A stretch of 64,000 nt of DNA from DATAVB01 sp036267955 (GTDB lineage: Bacteria > Actinomycetota > Actinomycetes > Mycobacteriales > QHCD01): NCBI GenBank assembly GCA_036267955.1, contig DATAVB010000116.1, forward strand, positions 27,368 through 91,367, given 5' to 3'. Positions 40,308 to 49,400 of the stretch are shown piece by piece (the stretch's first letter is position 1; each line of letters starts with the position of its first letter). Position numbers and translations under genes: made by a program. The notes under the pieces are model-generated. The model was not told where the DNA came from. It searched no databases and saw only the letters and a list, made by a program, of their open reading frames with translations.

Positions 40308-42146
40308 ATGACCGATCAGCAGCCGCCTTACTCCAACCAGCCCCATCCGACCGGGGAGCAGCCGACCTACCCGAACGTGCCGCAGGATCCGCAGTCGTAC
40401 GGTCCGCCGCCGCAGGGGCAGTGGCAGGCGGGTCCACCGCAGCAGCCCGATCCACAGCAACCACCCGGATACCAGCAGCCGCAGCCGCCCTACGGGCCGC
40501 CGGCCGGCGGGTACAGCGGTCAGCAGCCGGGGTACGGGCAGCCCCCGCAGCAGCCCGGGTACGGGCAGCCCCCGTACGAGCAGGCTCCGTACGGCACCCC
40601 GCCGGGCGGCGGTTACGGGCCTCCCCCGCAGCCCGGTTACGGACCGCCGACCGGTCAGCCGCCCGTCTACAACGGCCCGCCACCAACGGGGCAGCAGCCC
40701 ATGTACGGCGGCCCGCCGGCCGGTTACGGACCGGACTATCTTTCCGCGCCGCAGCCACCGCAGCGCCGCAGCCGCCGCGGCCTGATCATCGGCTCGGCCG
40801 CCGTCGTCATCGCGCTCGGCATCTCGGGCGGGGCATATGCGGTGCTGGCCAACAAGGACGGCGGCAAGGGCAAGGCCGACCTGGCCGCCCAGTACATCCC
40901 GTCCGATTCGATCGCGGTCATGTCGGCCAACCTCAGCCCGGGTGGCAGCGAGACCGTCGAGGCGCTGAAGTTCTTCCGCAAGTTCCCGGAGATTGCCCAG
41001 CGCAGCACCGGAAACAGCATCTCCACCGGGCTGATCAAGCCGCTCTTCGACAACACCGCCGGCGTGGACTACGGCACCGATATCCAGCCGTGGCTCGGCG
41101 ACAACATCTCGATCGCCGCGGAGCCGCAGGGCGGCCGGGTGCATCCGGTCGTCGCCATCCAGGTCAAGGACGTCGGCAAGGCCCGGACCACGCTGACGAA
41201 GTACACCAAGGGCCAGAGTGACATCGGCTTCGTCTTCCGCGACAAGTACGCGATCATCAGCGACTCCACCTCGGCCGCACAGCACGCCTCCAACCAGGCG
41301 AAGAGCTCGTCCATCCGCGGGTCGGGTGACTACAACACCGACATTAAGGCGCTGCCCAGCGACTCGGTCCTCAACGCCTGGGTGAACGTCAAGCAGGGGC
41401 TCAAGTACGGCCAGAGCGTCGGCATGCAGACCAACGGGGTCGACACCGCCAAGCTGCCCGGCCGGTTCGCATTCGGCCTGCGGTTCCAGGACTCCACGGC
41501 CGACCTGCAGTTCCGGGCGATCGGCACCCCACAGATCAACAATTCCAGCCCGATGGGCGAGAAGGTCGGCGCCCTGCCGGACGACACCTCGCTCGCGGTC
41601 GGGCTGACCGACGGCGACAAGATCGTGGCCAACGCCTGGCCGGAGCTGCAGCAGTTGATCAACTCCGCCGATCCGTACCAGTTGCAGCAGTTCGAGGCGA
41701 AGACCGGGCTGACCCTGCCCGGCGACCTTGAGACGCTGGTCGGATCCCGGACTGTCATCGCGATGGGTTCGAGCACCAACAAGGTCGGCATCGTGTCGAC
41801 GACGAAGGACCCGCAACAGGCCGCCGCGGTCGCCCAGAAGCTGGGCGCCAATTCCCATTCACCGATCTCGGTGAAGCAGACGAGCGACGGCGTGGTGATG
41901 GCGACCAGCGACGACTACGCCGCCGCCCTGCAGAAGGGCGGCTCGCTCGGCGACCAGGACGCCTTCAAGCGGGCCGTTCCGGACGCGGCCGGCGCCAGTT
42001 TCGTGATGTACGGCGATATCTCCAAGCTCGCCTCGTCCGAGTCGGACAAGCTGCCGGCCAACGCCCGCACGTTCAAGGCGTTCGGGCTGACGGCCTCCAG
42101 CAAGGGGAACGTCGCCACCGCACACCTGCGGCTGGTGCTGAACTAG
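40308..42146 (+). CDS. DUF3352 membrane-anchored protein
   Basis: A 612-residue single-pass protein. Seen: a 155-residue cytoplasmic tail extremely rich in Pro, Gln, Gly and Tyr (repeated PGYGQPP-type units), RRSRR just before a membrane helix at about 158-180, then an extracytoplasmic domain matching DUF3352 (AAQYIPSDSIAVMSANLSP, VDYGTDIQPWLGDNISIA, LPDDTSLAVGLTDGDKIV). Function unknown; similar N-tails are found on actinobacterial membrane proteins linked to cell-wall or kinase signalling. ATG at 40308 is used; a TTG at 40278 extends the frame. Ends at a strong hairpin terminator. Confidence 0.85.
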   Translation: MTDQQPPYSNQPHPTGEQPTYPNVPQDPQSYGPPPQGQWQAGPPQQPDPQQPPGYQQPQPPYGPPAGGYSGQQPGYGQPPQQPGYGQPPYEQAPYGTPPGGGYGPPPQPGYGPPTGQPPVYNGPPPTGQQPMYGGPPAGYGPDYLSAPQPPQRRSRRGLIIGSAAVVIALGISGGAYAVLANKDGGKGKADLAAQYIPSDSIAVMSANLSPGGSETVEALKFFRKFPEIAQRSTGNSISTGLIKPLFDNTAGVDYGTDIQPWLGDNISIAAEPQGGRVHPVVAIQVKDVGKARTTLTKYTKGQSDIGFVFRDKYAIISDSTSAAQHASNQAKSSSIRGSGDYNTDIKALPSDSVLNAWVNVKQGLKYGQSVGMQTNGVDTAKLPGRFAFGLRFQDSTADLQFRAIGTPQINNSSPMGEKVGALPDDTSLAVGLTDGDKIVANAWPELQQLINSADPYQLQQFEAKTGLTLPGDLETLVGSRTVIAMGSSTNKVGIVSTTKDPQQAAAVAQKLGANSHSPISVKQTSDGVVMATSDDYAAALQKGGSLGDQDAFKRAVPDAAGASFVMYGDISKLASSESDKLPANARTFKAFGLTASSKGNVATAHLRLVLN

Positions 42147-42154
42147 CCGTATCG

Positions 42155-42198
42155 CGCACAGAGCCGCGTCGCCAACGGGGGTGACGCGGCTCTGTGCG
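42155..42198. terminator. strong bidirectional terminator hairpin
   Basis: CGCACAGAGCCGCGTC at 42155-42170 pairs perfectly over 16 bases with 42183-42198 (12-base loop). It lies between the stops of the convergent DUF3352 and larE genes. No T run, as is usual in this genome. Confidence 0.85.
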
Positions 42199-42214
42199 TG
42201 CTGTGAAAGAAGGG

Positions 42215-43078
42215 CTAGCGGTACTTGCCGGCGTCGGCCAGCATCTCGTTCATCGACCCGGATCGGAAGCCGCGCGGATCCACGGTGATCTGGGCGAACC
42301 CGTCGACCGCCTCGAGCAGGTCGGGGCGGGCCGCCAACTGCTCCACCAGCTCGGCGTCGACCTCCACCCGGGCGCCGTCGTCGCCGAGGTCGCGTACCCG
42401 CAGATTGCGGACCGGCAGGCCCGCCTCGTGCATCCGGGCGCGCAGCGTCGCTTCGGCATTCTCCACCCGGGCCAGGCGCCCCGGCGTGATCTGGATCCCG
42501 AAGGCGATCCGGCTGGACAGGCAGGCCGCCGCTGGTTTGTCCCAGGTCCGCAGCTCCCACAGCCGGGACGCGGTGCGCACATCGTCCTTGCTGAAACCAG
42601 CATCGCGCAGCGGCGTGCTGGCGCCGCGTTCGGCGGCCGCCCGGATCCCGGGCCGGAATCCGGCGATCGCGTCGTCGGCGTTGGTGCCGGTGGCGACCGT
42701 CGCCAGACCCAGCCGTTCGGCGACCGGGCCGAGTACGTCGAGCAGCTCCGCCTTGCAGAAGTAGCAGCGGTCGCCGGCATTGGCCCGGTAGCCGTCCCGG
42801 CTCATCTCGTCGGTGGCGACCGCCTCGTGCCGGACGCCGAGCTCGGCGGCGAACGCCTCCGCGTCGGCGAGCTCGCTGGCCGGGAGGCTGGAGGAGACGG
42901 CCGTCGCGGCGACGACCTGATCCGGCCCGAGCGCCCGGGCGGCCGCGGCGAGCAGGAATGCGGAGTCGGCGCCGCCGGAGAAGGCGACGAGGATGCTGCC
43001 CGCCTCCTGCAGTCGGCGCCGCAGCTCGGCGAGACGGTCGGCGAGCGCCGGTGGGGTGTCGTTGAGAACAAAGGTCAC
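42215..43078 (-). CDS. larE: LarE-type sacrificial sulfur transferase
   Basis: A 287-residue PP-loop ATPase of the LarE family, which adenylates a carboxylate and donates its own cysteine sulfur in making the nickel-pincer cofactor of lactate racemase. Seen: PP-loop VAFSGGADSAFLL (34-39 core), GDRCYFCKAEL, ATGTNADD, and WDKPAAACLSSRIAFG with Cys186, which corresponds to the sulfur-donating Cys of characterised LarE. C-terminal DPRGFRSGSMNEML is conserved. No larA, larB or larC is in the window, so it may serve another pathway or act with distant partners. Confidence 0.92.
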   Translation of the reverse strand: MTFVLNDTPPALADRLAELRRRLQEAGSILVAFSGGADSAFLLAAAARALGPDQVVAATAVSSSLPASELADAEAFAAELGVRHEAVATDEMSRDGYRANAGDRCYFCKAELLDVLGPVAERLGLATVATGTNADDAIAGFRPGIRAAAERGASTPLRDAGFSKDDVRTASRLWELRTWDKPAAACLSSRIAFGIQITPGRLARVENAEATLRARMHEAGLPVRNLRVRDLGDDGARVEVDAELVEQLAARPDLLEAVDGFAQITVDPRGFRSGSMNEMLADAGKYR

Positions 43079-43169
43079 GGTCCGAGCCTACGGCGACCGC
43101 GGCCGGTTGCGCGCGGAACGTGATCCGCCCGGCAGTACTGGCCGGACCCGGACGGTCCGCTATCGGCCA

Positions 43170-43739
43170 TCAGTCCCGACGGGCCCGGAAGGCCGCCGCC
43201 TTGACCCGGTTCTGGCAGTTCGTGGAGCAGAACCGCCGGGTGCCGTTGCGGGAGGAGTCGACGTAGACGCGGTCGCAGTGCGGCGCTGAGCACACGCCGA
43301 GCCGGTCCGCGTGCTCGCTGCCGAGCACAACAGCAAGACCGGTGGCGAACCCTGCGGTCCAATCCTGGGCGGCGTCACCGTCAACGCCGTGATAGTGCAG
43401 ATGCCAGGGTTCGTTGTCGTGGCGCAGCAGCACCGGCCGGGCACCGCTGTGTTGCAGCAGCTCGTTGACCTGCGCCGCTGCTCCGTCGAGATCGTCGTCC
43501 TCGATCGCCTGGAATACCGCGCGCAACCGAGGGGCGGTGCTCGCGACCGAGCGGGCGCCAACCATGTCCAGCGAGCCGAGCCACGGGCGCCGGGTGTGCA
43601 GTACGCCGCTCACGACGTCCCGTAACCCCTCGCCTTCCGGCACTGCGTAAGGCTTTCCCTGCGCCTCGCCCGGCGTCGCGACATTGACCAGATCGACGGC
43701 TATGAGGACGACCGCATCCGTGTGACTGTTGAAGTTCAC
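43170..43739 (-). CDS. CGNR zinc-finger domain protein
   Basis: A 189-residue protein of the CGNR family (N-terminal ABATE domain plus zinc finger), considered transcriptional regulators. Seen: VLIAVDLVN at the N-terminus, GARPVLLRHDNEPWHLHYH in the middle, and the finger GVCSAPHCDRVYVDSSRNG then RRFCSTNCQNRVKAAAFRARR. The family motif CGNR is CQNR here. GTG at 43739 is the start. The methyltransferase gene begins divergently 74 bases away, so it may be the target. Confidence 0.88.
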   Translation of the reverse strand: MNFNSHTDAVVLIAVDLVNVATPGEAQGKPYAVPEGEGLRDVVSGVLHTRRPWLGSLDMVGARSVASTAPRLRAVFQAIEDDDLDGAAAQVNELLQHSGARPVLLRHDNEPWHLHYHGVDGDAAQDWTAGFATGLAVVLGSEHADRLGVCSAPHCDRVYVDSSRNGTRRFCSTNCQNRVKAAAFRARRD

Positions 43740-43813
43740 TTGACCAGTTACGCACCTTCGATTAGTTTTCGTCACTGCCAAACACCTTAACAACAGTTAC
43801 GAAATGAGGACCG

Positions 43814-44566
43814 ATGTCGACCGAGACTGTCGCACGGCGCTGGGTGGAGCGGTGGGACCGCCAGCAGGAGACCTACATGGCCGACCGCGAGGAGCGGTTC
43901 GCCGTGATCGCCGATGTGGTGCAGGAAACCGCCGGCCGTCCCGATCCGCTTGTCGTCGACCTCGGCTGCGGCCCGGGCTCGCTCGCGGCCCGGCTGCTCG
44001 ACCGGCTGCCCGCGGCCACCGTGATCGGGATCGACGGCGATCCGCTGCTGCTGGGCCTGGCCCGCGAGGTGTACGGCGACCGGCTGCGTCTGGTGGACCG
44101 GGACCTGCGTACGGACGATTGGCGTGACGCGCTCGGACTGGACCGGCCGGCCGACGCCGTTGTCAGCACCACCGCGCTGCACTGGCTGACCCGCGACGAA
44201 CTCGGCGCGACGTACGCCGAGGCGGCCGGACTGCTTCGGCCCGGCGGCGTACTGGTCAACGGCGATCATCTGTTCAACGGCCCGGAAAGTCCGACGCTGC
44301 GGCGGGTGATGCACGCGGTCCGCGACCGGCGGGCCGAGCGGGTCGGGGCCGGCGGCGAGGACTGGACGCAGTGGTGGGAGGCGATCGCCGACGAGCCCGG
44401 CCTGGCGGACCTGCTGGCCGAGCGAGCTGCCCGCAAGTACGAACACACCGCCGATCCGGGCGTCACCATCGACGATCACCGCGCTCTGCTGCGGTCCGCC
44501 GGTTTCGCCGAGGTCGGCACGGTGTGGCAGTCCGGCGACGACCGGGTCCTGGTCGCCGTCCGCTGA
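43814..44566 (+). CDS. class I SAM-dependent methyltransferase
   Basis: A 250-residue small-molecule methyltransferase. Seen: SAM motif I VVDLGCGPGSLAARL at 47-61, GIDGDPLLLGLA (motif II), ADAVVSTTALHWL (motif IV) and LLRPGGVLVNGDHLF (motif V/VI), in the Tam/UbiE-like arrangement. ATG at 43814 follows GAGGA. Substrate unknown. Convergent with the acyl-CoA ligase gene three bases away. Confidence 0.92.
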   Translation: MSTETVARRWVERWDRQQETYMADREERFAVIADVVQETAGRPDPLVVDLGCGPGSLAARLLDRLPAATVIGIDGDPLLLGLAREVYGDRLRLVDRDLRTDDWRDALGLDRPADAVVSTTALHWLTRDELGATYAEAAGLLRPGGVLVNGDHLFNGPESPTLRRVMHAVRDRRAERVGAGGEDWTQWWEAIADEPGLADLLAERAARKYEHTADPGVTIDDHRALLRSAGFAEVGTVWQSGDDRVLVAVR

Positions 44567-44569
44567 CCT

Positions 44570-46216
44570 TCAGCCGCGCGGGGCGGCAATGTCGCGGAGC
44601 CCGAGCAGATCGACGGAGATCTCGCGCATCTCCACCTTGCGAATCTTTCCGGTGATGGTCATCGGGAATTCCTCGACCACGTGCACGTAACGCGGGATCT
44701 TGTAGTGGGCCAGCCGGTCGGTGCAGTAATCGCGCAATGCGGCCGGCGTTAAATCCGGTGCGCCGGGCCGCAACCGCACCCAGACCATGACCTCCTCGCC
44801 GTACCGGGCGTCCGGCACGCCGATCACCTGGGCATCGACGATATCGGGGTGGGTATAGAGGAATTCCTCTATTTCGCGGGGATAGATGTTTTCCCCGCCG
44901 CGAATGATCATGTCCTTGCTGCGGCCGACGATATTCACGTATCCGGCGTCGTCCATCGTCGCGAGGTCGCCGGTGTGCATCCAGCGCGCCTCGTCGATCA
45001 CCTCGGCCGTCTTGTCCGGCTGTTCCCAGTAACCGAGCATCACCGAATAACCCCGGGTGCACAGTTCGCCGGATTCGCCGCGGGGCAGGGTCACCCCGGT
45101 CAGCGGGTCGACCACCTTGACCTCGAGGTGCGGATGGACGGTGCCCACTGTAGACACCCGGCGGTCGAGGTCGTCATCGGTGCGGGTCTGGGTGGACACC
45201 GGCGAGGTCTCGGTCATGCCGTAACAGATCGTCACGCCAGCCATGCCCATGTCCTCGATGACGCGTTTCATCACCTCGATCGGGCAGGGCGAGCCGGCCA
45301 TGATCCCGGTCCGGACGGTCGACAGGTCGTACGAGGCGAAGTCGTCGAGGCCGAGTTCCGCGATGAACATGGTCGGTACGCCGTAAAGGGAGGTGCACCG
45401 CTCGTCCGCGACCGCGCGCAGGGTCGCGGCGGGATCGAACGACGGCGCCGGGATCACCATGCAGGCGCCATGACTGGTCGCCGCGAGATTTCCCATCACC
45501 ATTCCGAAACAGTGATAGAACGGCACTGGAATGCAGATCCGGTCCTGCTCGGTGTAGTGACAGTATTCGCCGACGAAGAATCCGTTGTTCAATATGTTGT
45601 GGTGTGAAAGCGTCGCACCTTTGGGAAATCCGGTCGTGCCTGAGGTGTACTGGATATTGATCGGGTCGTCGGCCGATAGGGTCGGCTCGATCTCGGCCAA
45701 CCGGGATATCCCGGCCTCGGCGCCACGCAACAACAACGCGTCCCATTCCGGGTCGCCGATGAAGATGACATTCTGCAGTTCCGGACAGTCCGACCGTACC
45801 GCCGAGACCATCGCCCGGTAGTCACTCGACTTGTGCGAGGCGGCGCTGACGAGCAGCCGGATACCCGCCTGGTTGAGGACGAAAGAAAGCTCGTGCGTGC
45901 GATAGGCCGGATTGATATTGACCAGAATGGCGCCGATCTTCGCCGTCGCGTACTGCAGAACCACCCACTCGCTGCAGTTCGGCGCCCAGATGCCGACCCG
46001 GTCGCCCTTCTGAATTCCGTCCTCGAGCAGGCCGAGCGCGCAGTCGGTGACCGACGCAGACAGGTCGGCGTAACTGAATCGGCGCCCGGCGGCGCAGTCG
46101 ACGAGGGCGTCGCGCCCGGGGAAGGCGTGCACGGCCCGGTCGAAGTTCGCCCCGATGGTGTCGCCGAGCAGTGGCGTCAGGCCGACACCCGACGCATAGG
46201 ACAGAGCACCAGACAC
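44570..46216 (-). CDS. AMP-dependent fatty acid-CoA ligase
   Basis: A 548-residue acyl-CoA synthetase of the ANL superfamily that activates a carboxylic acid via acyl-AMP to acyl-CoA. Seen: NIQYTSGTTGFPKGATLSHH (P-loop), VPFYHCFGMVMG, TICYGMTETSPV (A5), WMHTGDLATMDDAGYVNIVG (A7), GRSKDMIIRGGENIYPREIE (A8) and PMTITGKIRKVEMRE with the adenylation Lys (A10). This pattern matches medium-chain/FadD35-like ligases. GTG at 46216 has GGGAGG six bases upstream. Substrate chain length is not readable from sequence. Confidence 0.94.
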   Translation of the reverse strand: MSGALSYASGVGLTPLLGDTIGANFDRAVHAFPGRDALVDCAAGRRFSYADLSASVTDCALGLLEDGIQKGDRVGIWAPNCSEWVVLQYATAKIGAILVNINPAYRTHELSFVLNQAGIRLLVSAASHKSSDYRAMVSAVRSDCPELQNVIFIGDPEWDALLLRGAEAGISRLAEIEPTLSADDPINIQYTSGTTGFPKGATLSHHNILNNGFFVGEYCHYTEQDRICIPVPFYHCFGMVMGNLAATSHGACMVIPAPSFDPAATLRAVADERCTSLYGVPTMFIAELGLDDFASYDLSTVRTGIMAGSPCPIEVMKRVIEDMGMAGVTICYGMTETSPVSTQTRTDDDLDRRVSTVGTVHPHLEVKVVDPLTGVTLPRGESGELCTRGYSVMLGYWEQPDKTAEVIDEARWMHTGDLATMDDAGYVNIVGRSKDMIIRGGENIYPREIEEFLYTHPDIVDAQVIGVPDARYGEEVMVWVRLRPGAPDLTPAALRDYCTDRLAHYKIPRYVHVVEEFPMTITGKIRKVEMREISVDLLGLRDIAAPRG

Positions 46217-46284
46217 CGGTTGCCTCCCGCGGAGCGAGTTCCTACCGGAATCGTGCACCCCCGCGCAGGCGCGGGCAACACCGT

Positions 46285-46323
46285 CAACGACTGGGCCTCA
46301 ACGACTGGGCCTCAACGATTGGG
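46285..46323. repeat. 14-base tandem repeat
   Basis: CAACGACTGGGCCT occurs twice in tandem (46285-46298, 46299-46312), followed by a partial third copy CAACGATTGGG. It spans the stop codon of the 65-residue gene and its downstream region. Confidence 0.8.
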
Positions 46324-46509
46324 ACGGTCGCCCGGCCCCGGGTGCTGATATCCCAGTGATTCCAGCGGCAACGGGAATTCCGGGCCCTCGCCGAACGGGG
46401 ACAGCGCGCCGGGCAGTTCCGCCGCGAACTCCGATACGGCGTGCTCCCCGTCCGCGACCGGCCAGGTCGGCTCCCGATGGGTCCGCACGCGTTCTGCCTT
46501 GTCCGCCAT
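46312..46509 (-). CDS. small conserved-type hypothetical protein
   Basis: A 65-residue soluble protein (MADKAERVRTHREPTWPVADG to HPGPGDRPNR) with no motif I can name. ATG at 46509 has GAGGCGG seven bases upstream, which supports it as real. It is divergent from the helicase-partner gene with 109 bases between. M. tuberculosis has a short hypothetical gene (Rv0863) beside the equivalent gene, so this may be its counterpart (recalled, not compared). The stop lies within a tandem repeat. Confidence 0.7.
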   Translation of the reverse strand: MADKAERVRTHREPTWPVADGEHAVSEFAAELPGALSPFGEGPEFPLPLESLGYQHPGPGDRPNR

Positions 46510-46618
46510 GTCCACCGCCTCATGATCGTCTGACAGCCGACCCAGTGTGCCGTACCGGGTCGGGCGGCTGGGAGCAACCCCGCGACCACGGCGAGCCGAG
46601 GCGACTAACGTGGTGCCG

Positions 46619-48991
46619 ATGAGCACGCCAGGGCAGCCCAAGCGATTCGTCGACTGGCTGCGTACCCGCTCCGATGAACAGTTGGCGGCGCTGTTCCGGC
46701 AGCGGCTGGATATCGCCGTGCCGGCGCCGCCCGACCTCGGTGTCGTGGCCAGCCGGGCCACCGCGCGACTGTCCGCCCTGCGCGCGCTGGACACCCTCGA
46801 CCAGTTCACCCTCCAGGTGCTCGACGCGATCGTGCTGGCCACCGAACCGCCCACGGCCCAATCGGTCCTGGCCATGCTCGACGCTCCGGAAACCCAGGCC
46901 CGAGCCGCCCTGGAGCGGCTCATCGAGTTGGCGCTGGTGTGGGGCGAGGACGAGGCGCTGCACGTCAGCGGCGGGGTCGCCGATGCCATCGGCCCCTTCC
47001 CGGCCGGGCTCGGCCGGCCGATCGACACCGTGTTGCTGGCGTACGACCTCGTCCAGTTAAGGCCGATTCTGGCCGCACTGGGGCTGCCCGACCACTCGGG
47101 CCGGGAACCGGCGGCGGCAGAGATCGCCACCCTGATTGCCGACCCGGCCCGGCTCGCGGAGCTGCTGGCGACCTGTGGCGAGCAGGAGCGGGCGGTCCTG
47201 GCGCAACTGGCCGAGGGGCCGCCACTCGGCACCGTCCGGGACGCCCAGCGGGCCACGACGGCCGATGCGCCGCAGACACCGGTGCGCTGGCTGTTGTCCC
47301 GCGGCCTCATCGTGGGCGTCGAGCCGAGCACGGTCGAGCTGCCCCGCGAGGTCGGGATCGCCGTGCGCGGTAACCACCCGCTGGGGCGCAGCGCGGCGGT
47401 CCGGCCGGAGTCACCGGTCCGCGAGCTCGGTGGATCCACAGTGGACAGCGTCGCGGCCGGGCAGGCCGTGACCGTGCTACGGCTGTCGGAATCGCTGCTG
47501 GACCAGCTCAGCGCCGCTCCGGCCCGTGCGCTGCGTTCCGGTGGTCTGGGCGTACGCGACCTGCGCCGGCTGGCCCGCGAACTGGACGTCTCCGAGGGCG
47601 ACACCGCGCTGCTGCTGGAGGTCGTGCACAGCGCCGGCCTGCTCGCCGCCAGCGGCAGCACCGAGCCGGAATGGCTGCCCACCGCGGAGTTCGACCTGTG
47701 GACGACGGCGCCGCCGCAGCTGCGCTGGTCCCGGTTGGTGTCCACCTGGCTGACGATGCCGCGGATGCCGGCGCTCATCGGCCAGCGCGACGACAAGGAC
47801 AAGGCGATCGTGGCGCTGTCCTACGAGGCGGGGCGGTCCGGCGCGGGAGCGTTGCGGCGGCGGATCCTGGAGGCGCTGCAGGACGCCGGGCGGGGCGCGG
47901 CGCCGGACCTCGACGCATTCGTCGACCTGCTGCACTGGCTCGCGCCGCGCCGCAGCGGACCGAACTTCCGTACGACGGTCTCGACTGTCCTGGCCGAGGC
48001 CGAGACGTTCGGGGTGACCGGCCGCGGCGCGCTCACCTCCTTCGGTCGGGCGCTGCTCGCCGGTGCGGATGCCGCCAAGGCGATCGCCAGCGCGCTGCCC
48101 GAGCCGATCGACTACGTCTTGTGTCAGGCGGACCTCACCGTGGTGGCGCCGGGGCCACTGGAGCCGGAGCTGGCCAGCGAGATGGCGCTGGTCGCCGACG
48201 TCGAGTCCTCCGGCGGAGCCACCGTCTACCGGGTCACCGATTCCTCGGTACGCCGGGCGATGGATGCCGGCCGCTCGGCCGATGAGCTGCATGAGCTGTT
48301 CGGCAAGCGGTCCCGGACACCGGTGCCGCAGGGACTGACATACCTCATTGACGACGTGGCGCGCCGGCACGGGGCCTTGCGGGTCGGCGCCGCTGCGGCG
48401 TACCTGCGCTGCGACGACCCGGCGGTGCTCGCCGAGATGACGGCCGACCGGGCGCTGGAACTGCTGCGGCTGCGGCGCATCGCGCCGACCGTGGTGCTGT
48501 CCCGATCACCGGTGGTCGAGCTGCTGGAGGTGCTACGGGCGCACGGGTACGCGCCGGTGGCCGAGTCGCCCGAGGGCGCCGTGGTCATCAGCAGTCCGGA
48601 CGCCCGGCGGGCCAGCGCGCGGACCCGGCAGGTCGCCCGGGCCACCGAGCCGCCGATCCCCACCGAGGAGCAGATCAACACGCTGGTCCGGCAGGTGCAG
48701 GCCGGTGACCGCGCCGCCCGGCAGGCCCGTTCCCAATCGGTCACCAGCACCGTCCCCGGCGTCACCACCGCAACCACGCTCGGAATGCTGCAGCGGGCCG
48801 TGCAGGAGGGCCGTTCGATCTGGCTCGGCTACGTCAACGCGCAGGGTTCGGCGTCGCAGCGCGTGGTCGAGCCGACGTCGGTCGGCGGCGGATTCCTGCA
48901 GGGCTACGACCACCAGAACGACGAGAACCGGACGTTCGCGCTGCACCGCATCACCTCGGTCGCGATGCTCGACGACGGCCAGCTCGTCTGA
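46619..48991 (+). CDS. helicase-associated (Helicase_C_3) protein
   Basis: A 790-residue actinobacterial protein normally encoded beside the XPB-like helicase (Rv0862c beside Rv0861c in M. tuberculosis, recalled). Seen: FVDWLRTRSDEQLAALFRQRLDIAVPAPPDL at the N-terminus, a series of Leu-rich helical repeats, and a C-terminal domain of the XPB/Ssl2-associated type with VLCQADLTVVAPGPLEPELA and SIWLGYVNAQGSASQRVVEP then GYDHQNDENRTFALHRI, which resembles a WYL-like fold. No Walker motifs were found, so it is not itself an ATPase. ATG at 46619; no clear ribosome site. A role with XPB in DNA repair is inference. Confidence 0.85.
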   Translation: MSTPGQPKRFVDWLRTRSDEQLAALFRQRLDIAVPAPPDLGVVASRATARLSALRALDTLDQFTLQVLDAIVLATEPPTAQSVLAMLDAPETQARAALERLIELALVWGEDEALHVSGGVADAIGPFPAGLGRPIDTVLLAYDLVQLRPILAALGLPDHSGREPAAAEIATLIADPARLAELLATCGEQERAVLAQLAEGPPLGTVRDAQRATTADAPQTPVRWLLSRGLIVGVEPSTVELPREVGIAVRGNHPLGRSAAVRPESPVRELGGSTVDSVAAGQAVTVLRLSESLLDQLSAAPARALRSGGLGVRDLRRLARELDVSEGDTALLLEVVHSAGLLAASGSTEPEWLPTAEFDLWTTAPPQLRWSRLVSTWLTMPRMPALIGQRDDKDKAIVALSYEAGRSGAGALRRRILEALQDAGRGAAPDLDAFVDLLHWLAPRRSGPNFRTTVSTVLAEAETFGVTGRGALTSFGRALLAGADAAKAIASALPEPIDYVLCQADLTVVAPGPLEPELASEMALVADVESSGGATVYRVTDSSVRRAMDAGRSADELHELFGKRSRTPVPQGLTYLIDDVARRHGALRVGAAAAYLRCDDPAVLAEMTADRALELLRLRRIAPTVVLSRSPVVELLEVLRAHGYAPVAESPEGAVVISSPDARRASARTRQVARATEPPIPTEEQINTLVRQVQAGDRAARQARSQSVTSTVPGVTTATTLGMLQRAVQEGRSIWLGYVNAQGSASQRVVEPTSVGGGFLQGYDHQNDENRTFALHRITSVAMLDDGQLV
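47435..47445. repeat. TCCACAGTGGA palindrome (exact copy)
   Basis: An exact copy inside the helicase-partner gene, reading TCC ACA GTG GAC (Ser-Thr-Val-Asp) with the unusual Thr codon ACA. Confidence 0.8.
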
Positions 48992-48994
48992 TCG

Positions 48995-49364
48995 ATGCCA
49001 GATCTCAGCCATTGCCTCGAGGTCGCCGGGGTTGACCCGGGCGACCGAGAATGCCGGTTGGAACGCGGACAATTCAACGACGTCGTGATCGTCGGTGACG
49101 AAATGGCGGTGCGATTTCCGCGTACCGACGAGGCGCGGGCACAACTGCCCCGGATCACCCAGCTGCTGAGCTCACTTGAGGTCGGCGGCCGGGCAGGACG
49201 GGGCAGTGACGGTCGGTGGGGCGGCCGCCGCGGAAATCGCCCCGGATCTGGTGCCAGCCGCCCGCGCGTACGCCGGCACGTTCGCGCTGCAGCAGGCCCT
49301 GCCGGCCTGGCGCACCGGAGATCGCGAGAACCTCGCCGATGGCCTCGCGGGCTACCTCGACTGA
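48995..49364 (+). pseudogene. decayed aminoglycoside-phosphotransferase-like gene
   Basis: The first 60 codons (from ATG 48995) read as the N-terminal lobe of an APH-type phosphotransferase (LERGQFNDVVIVGDEMAVRFPR, then LPRITQLLSSLEV). From about 49185 another frame encodes its C-terminal end (YAGTFALQQALPAW, ENLADGLAGYLD, stop at 49364). The catalytic HGDLHxxN and DFGxxxxGDP regions and some 150 residues between are missing. A large deletion with a frame change explains both pieces. Starts four bases after the helicase-partner stop. Confidence 0.7.
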
Positions 49365-49400
49365 GCTGGCCCGGTCGCAGCAGTGCCCCCGCCCCGGACA

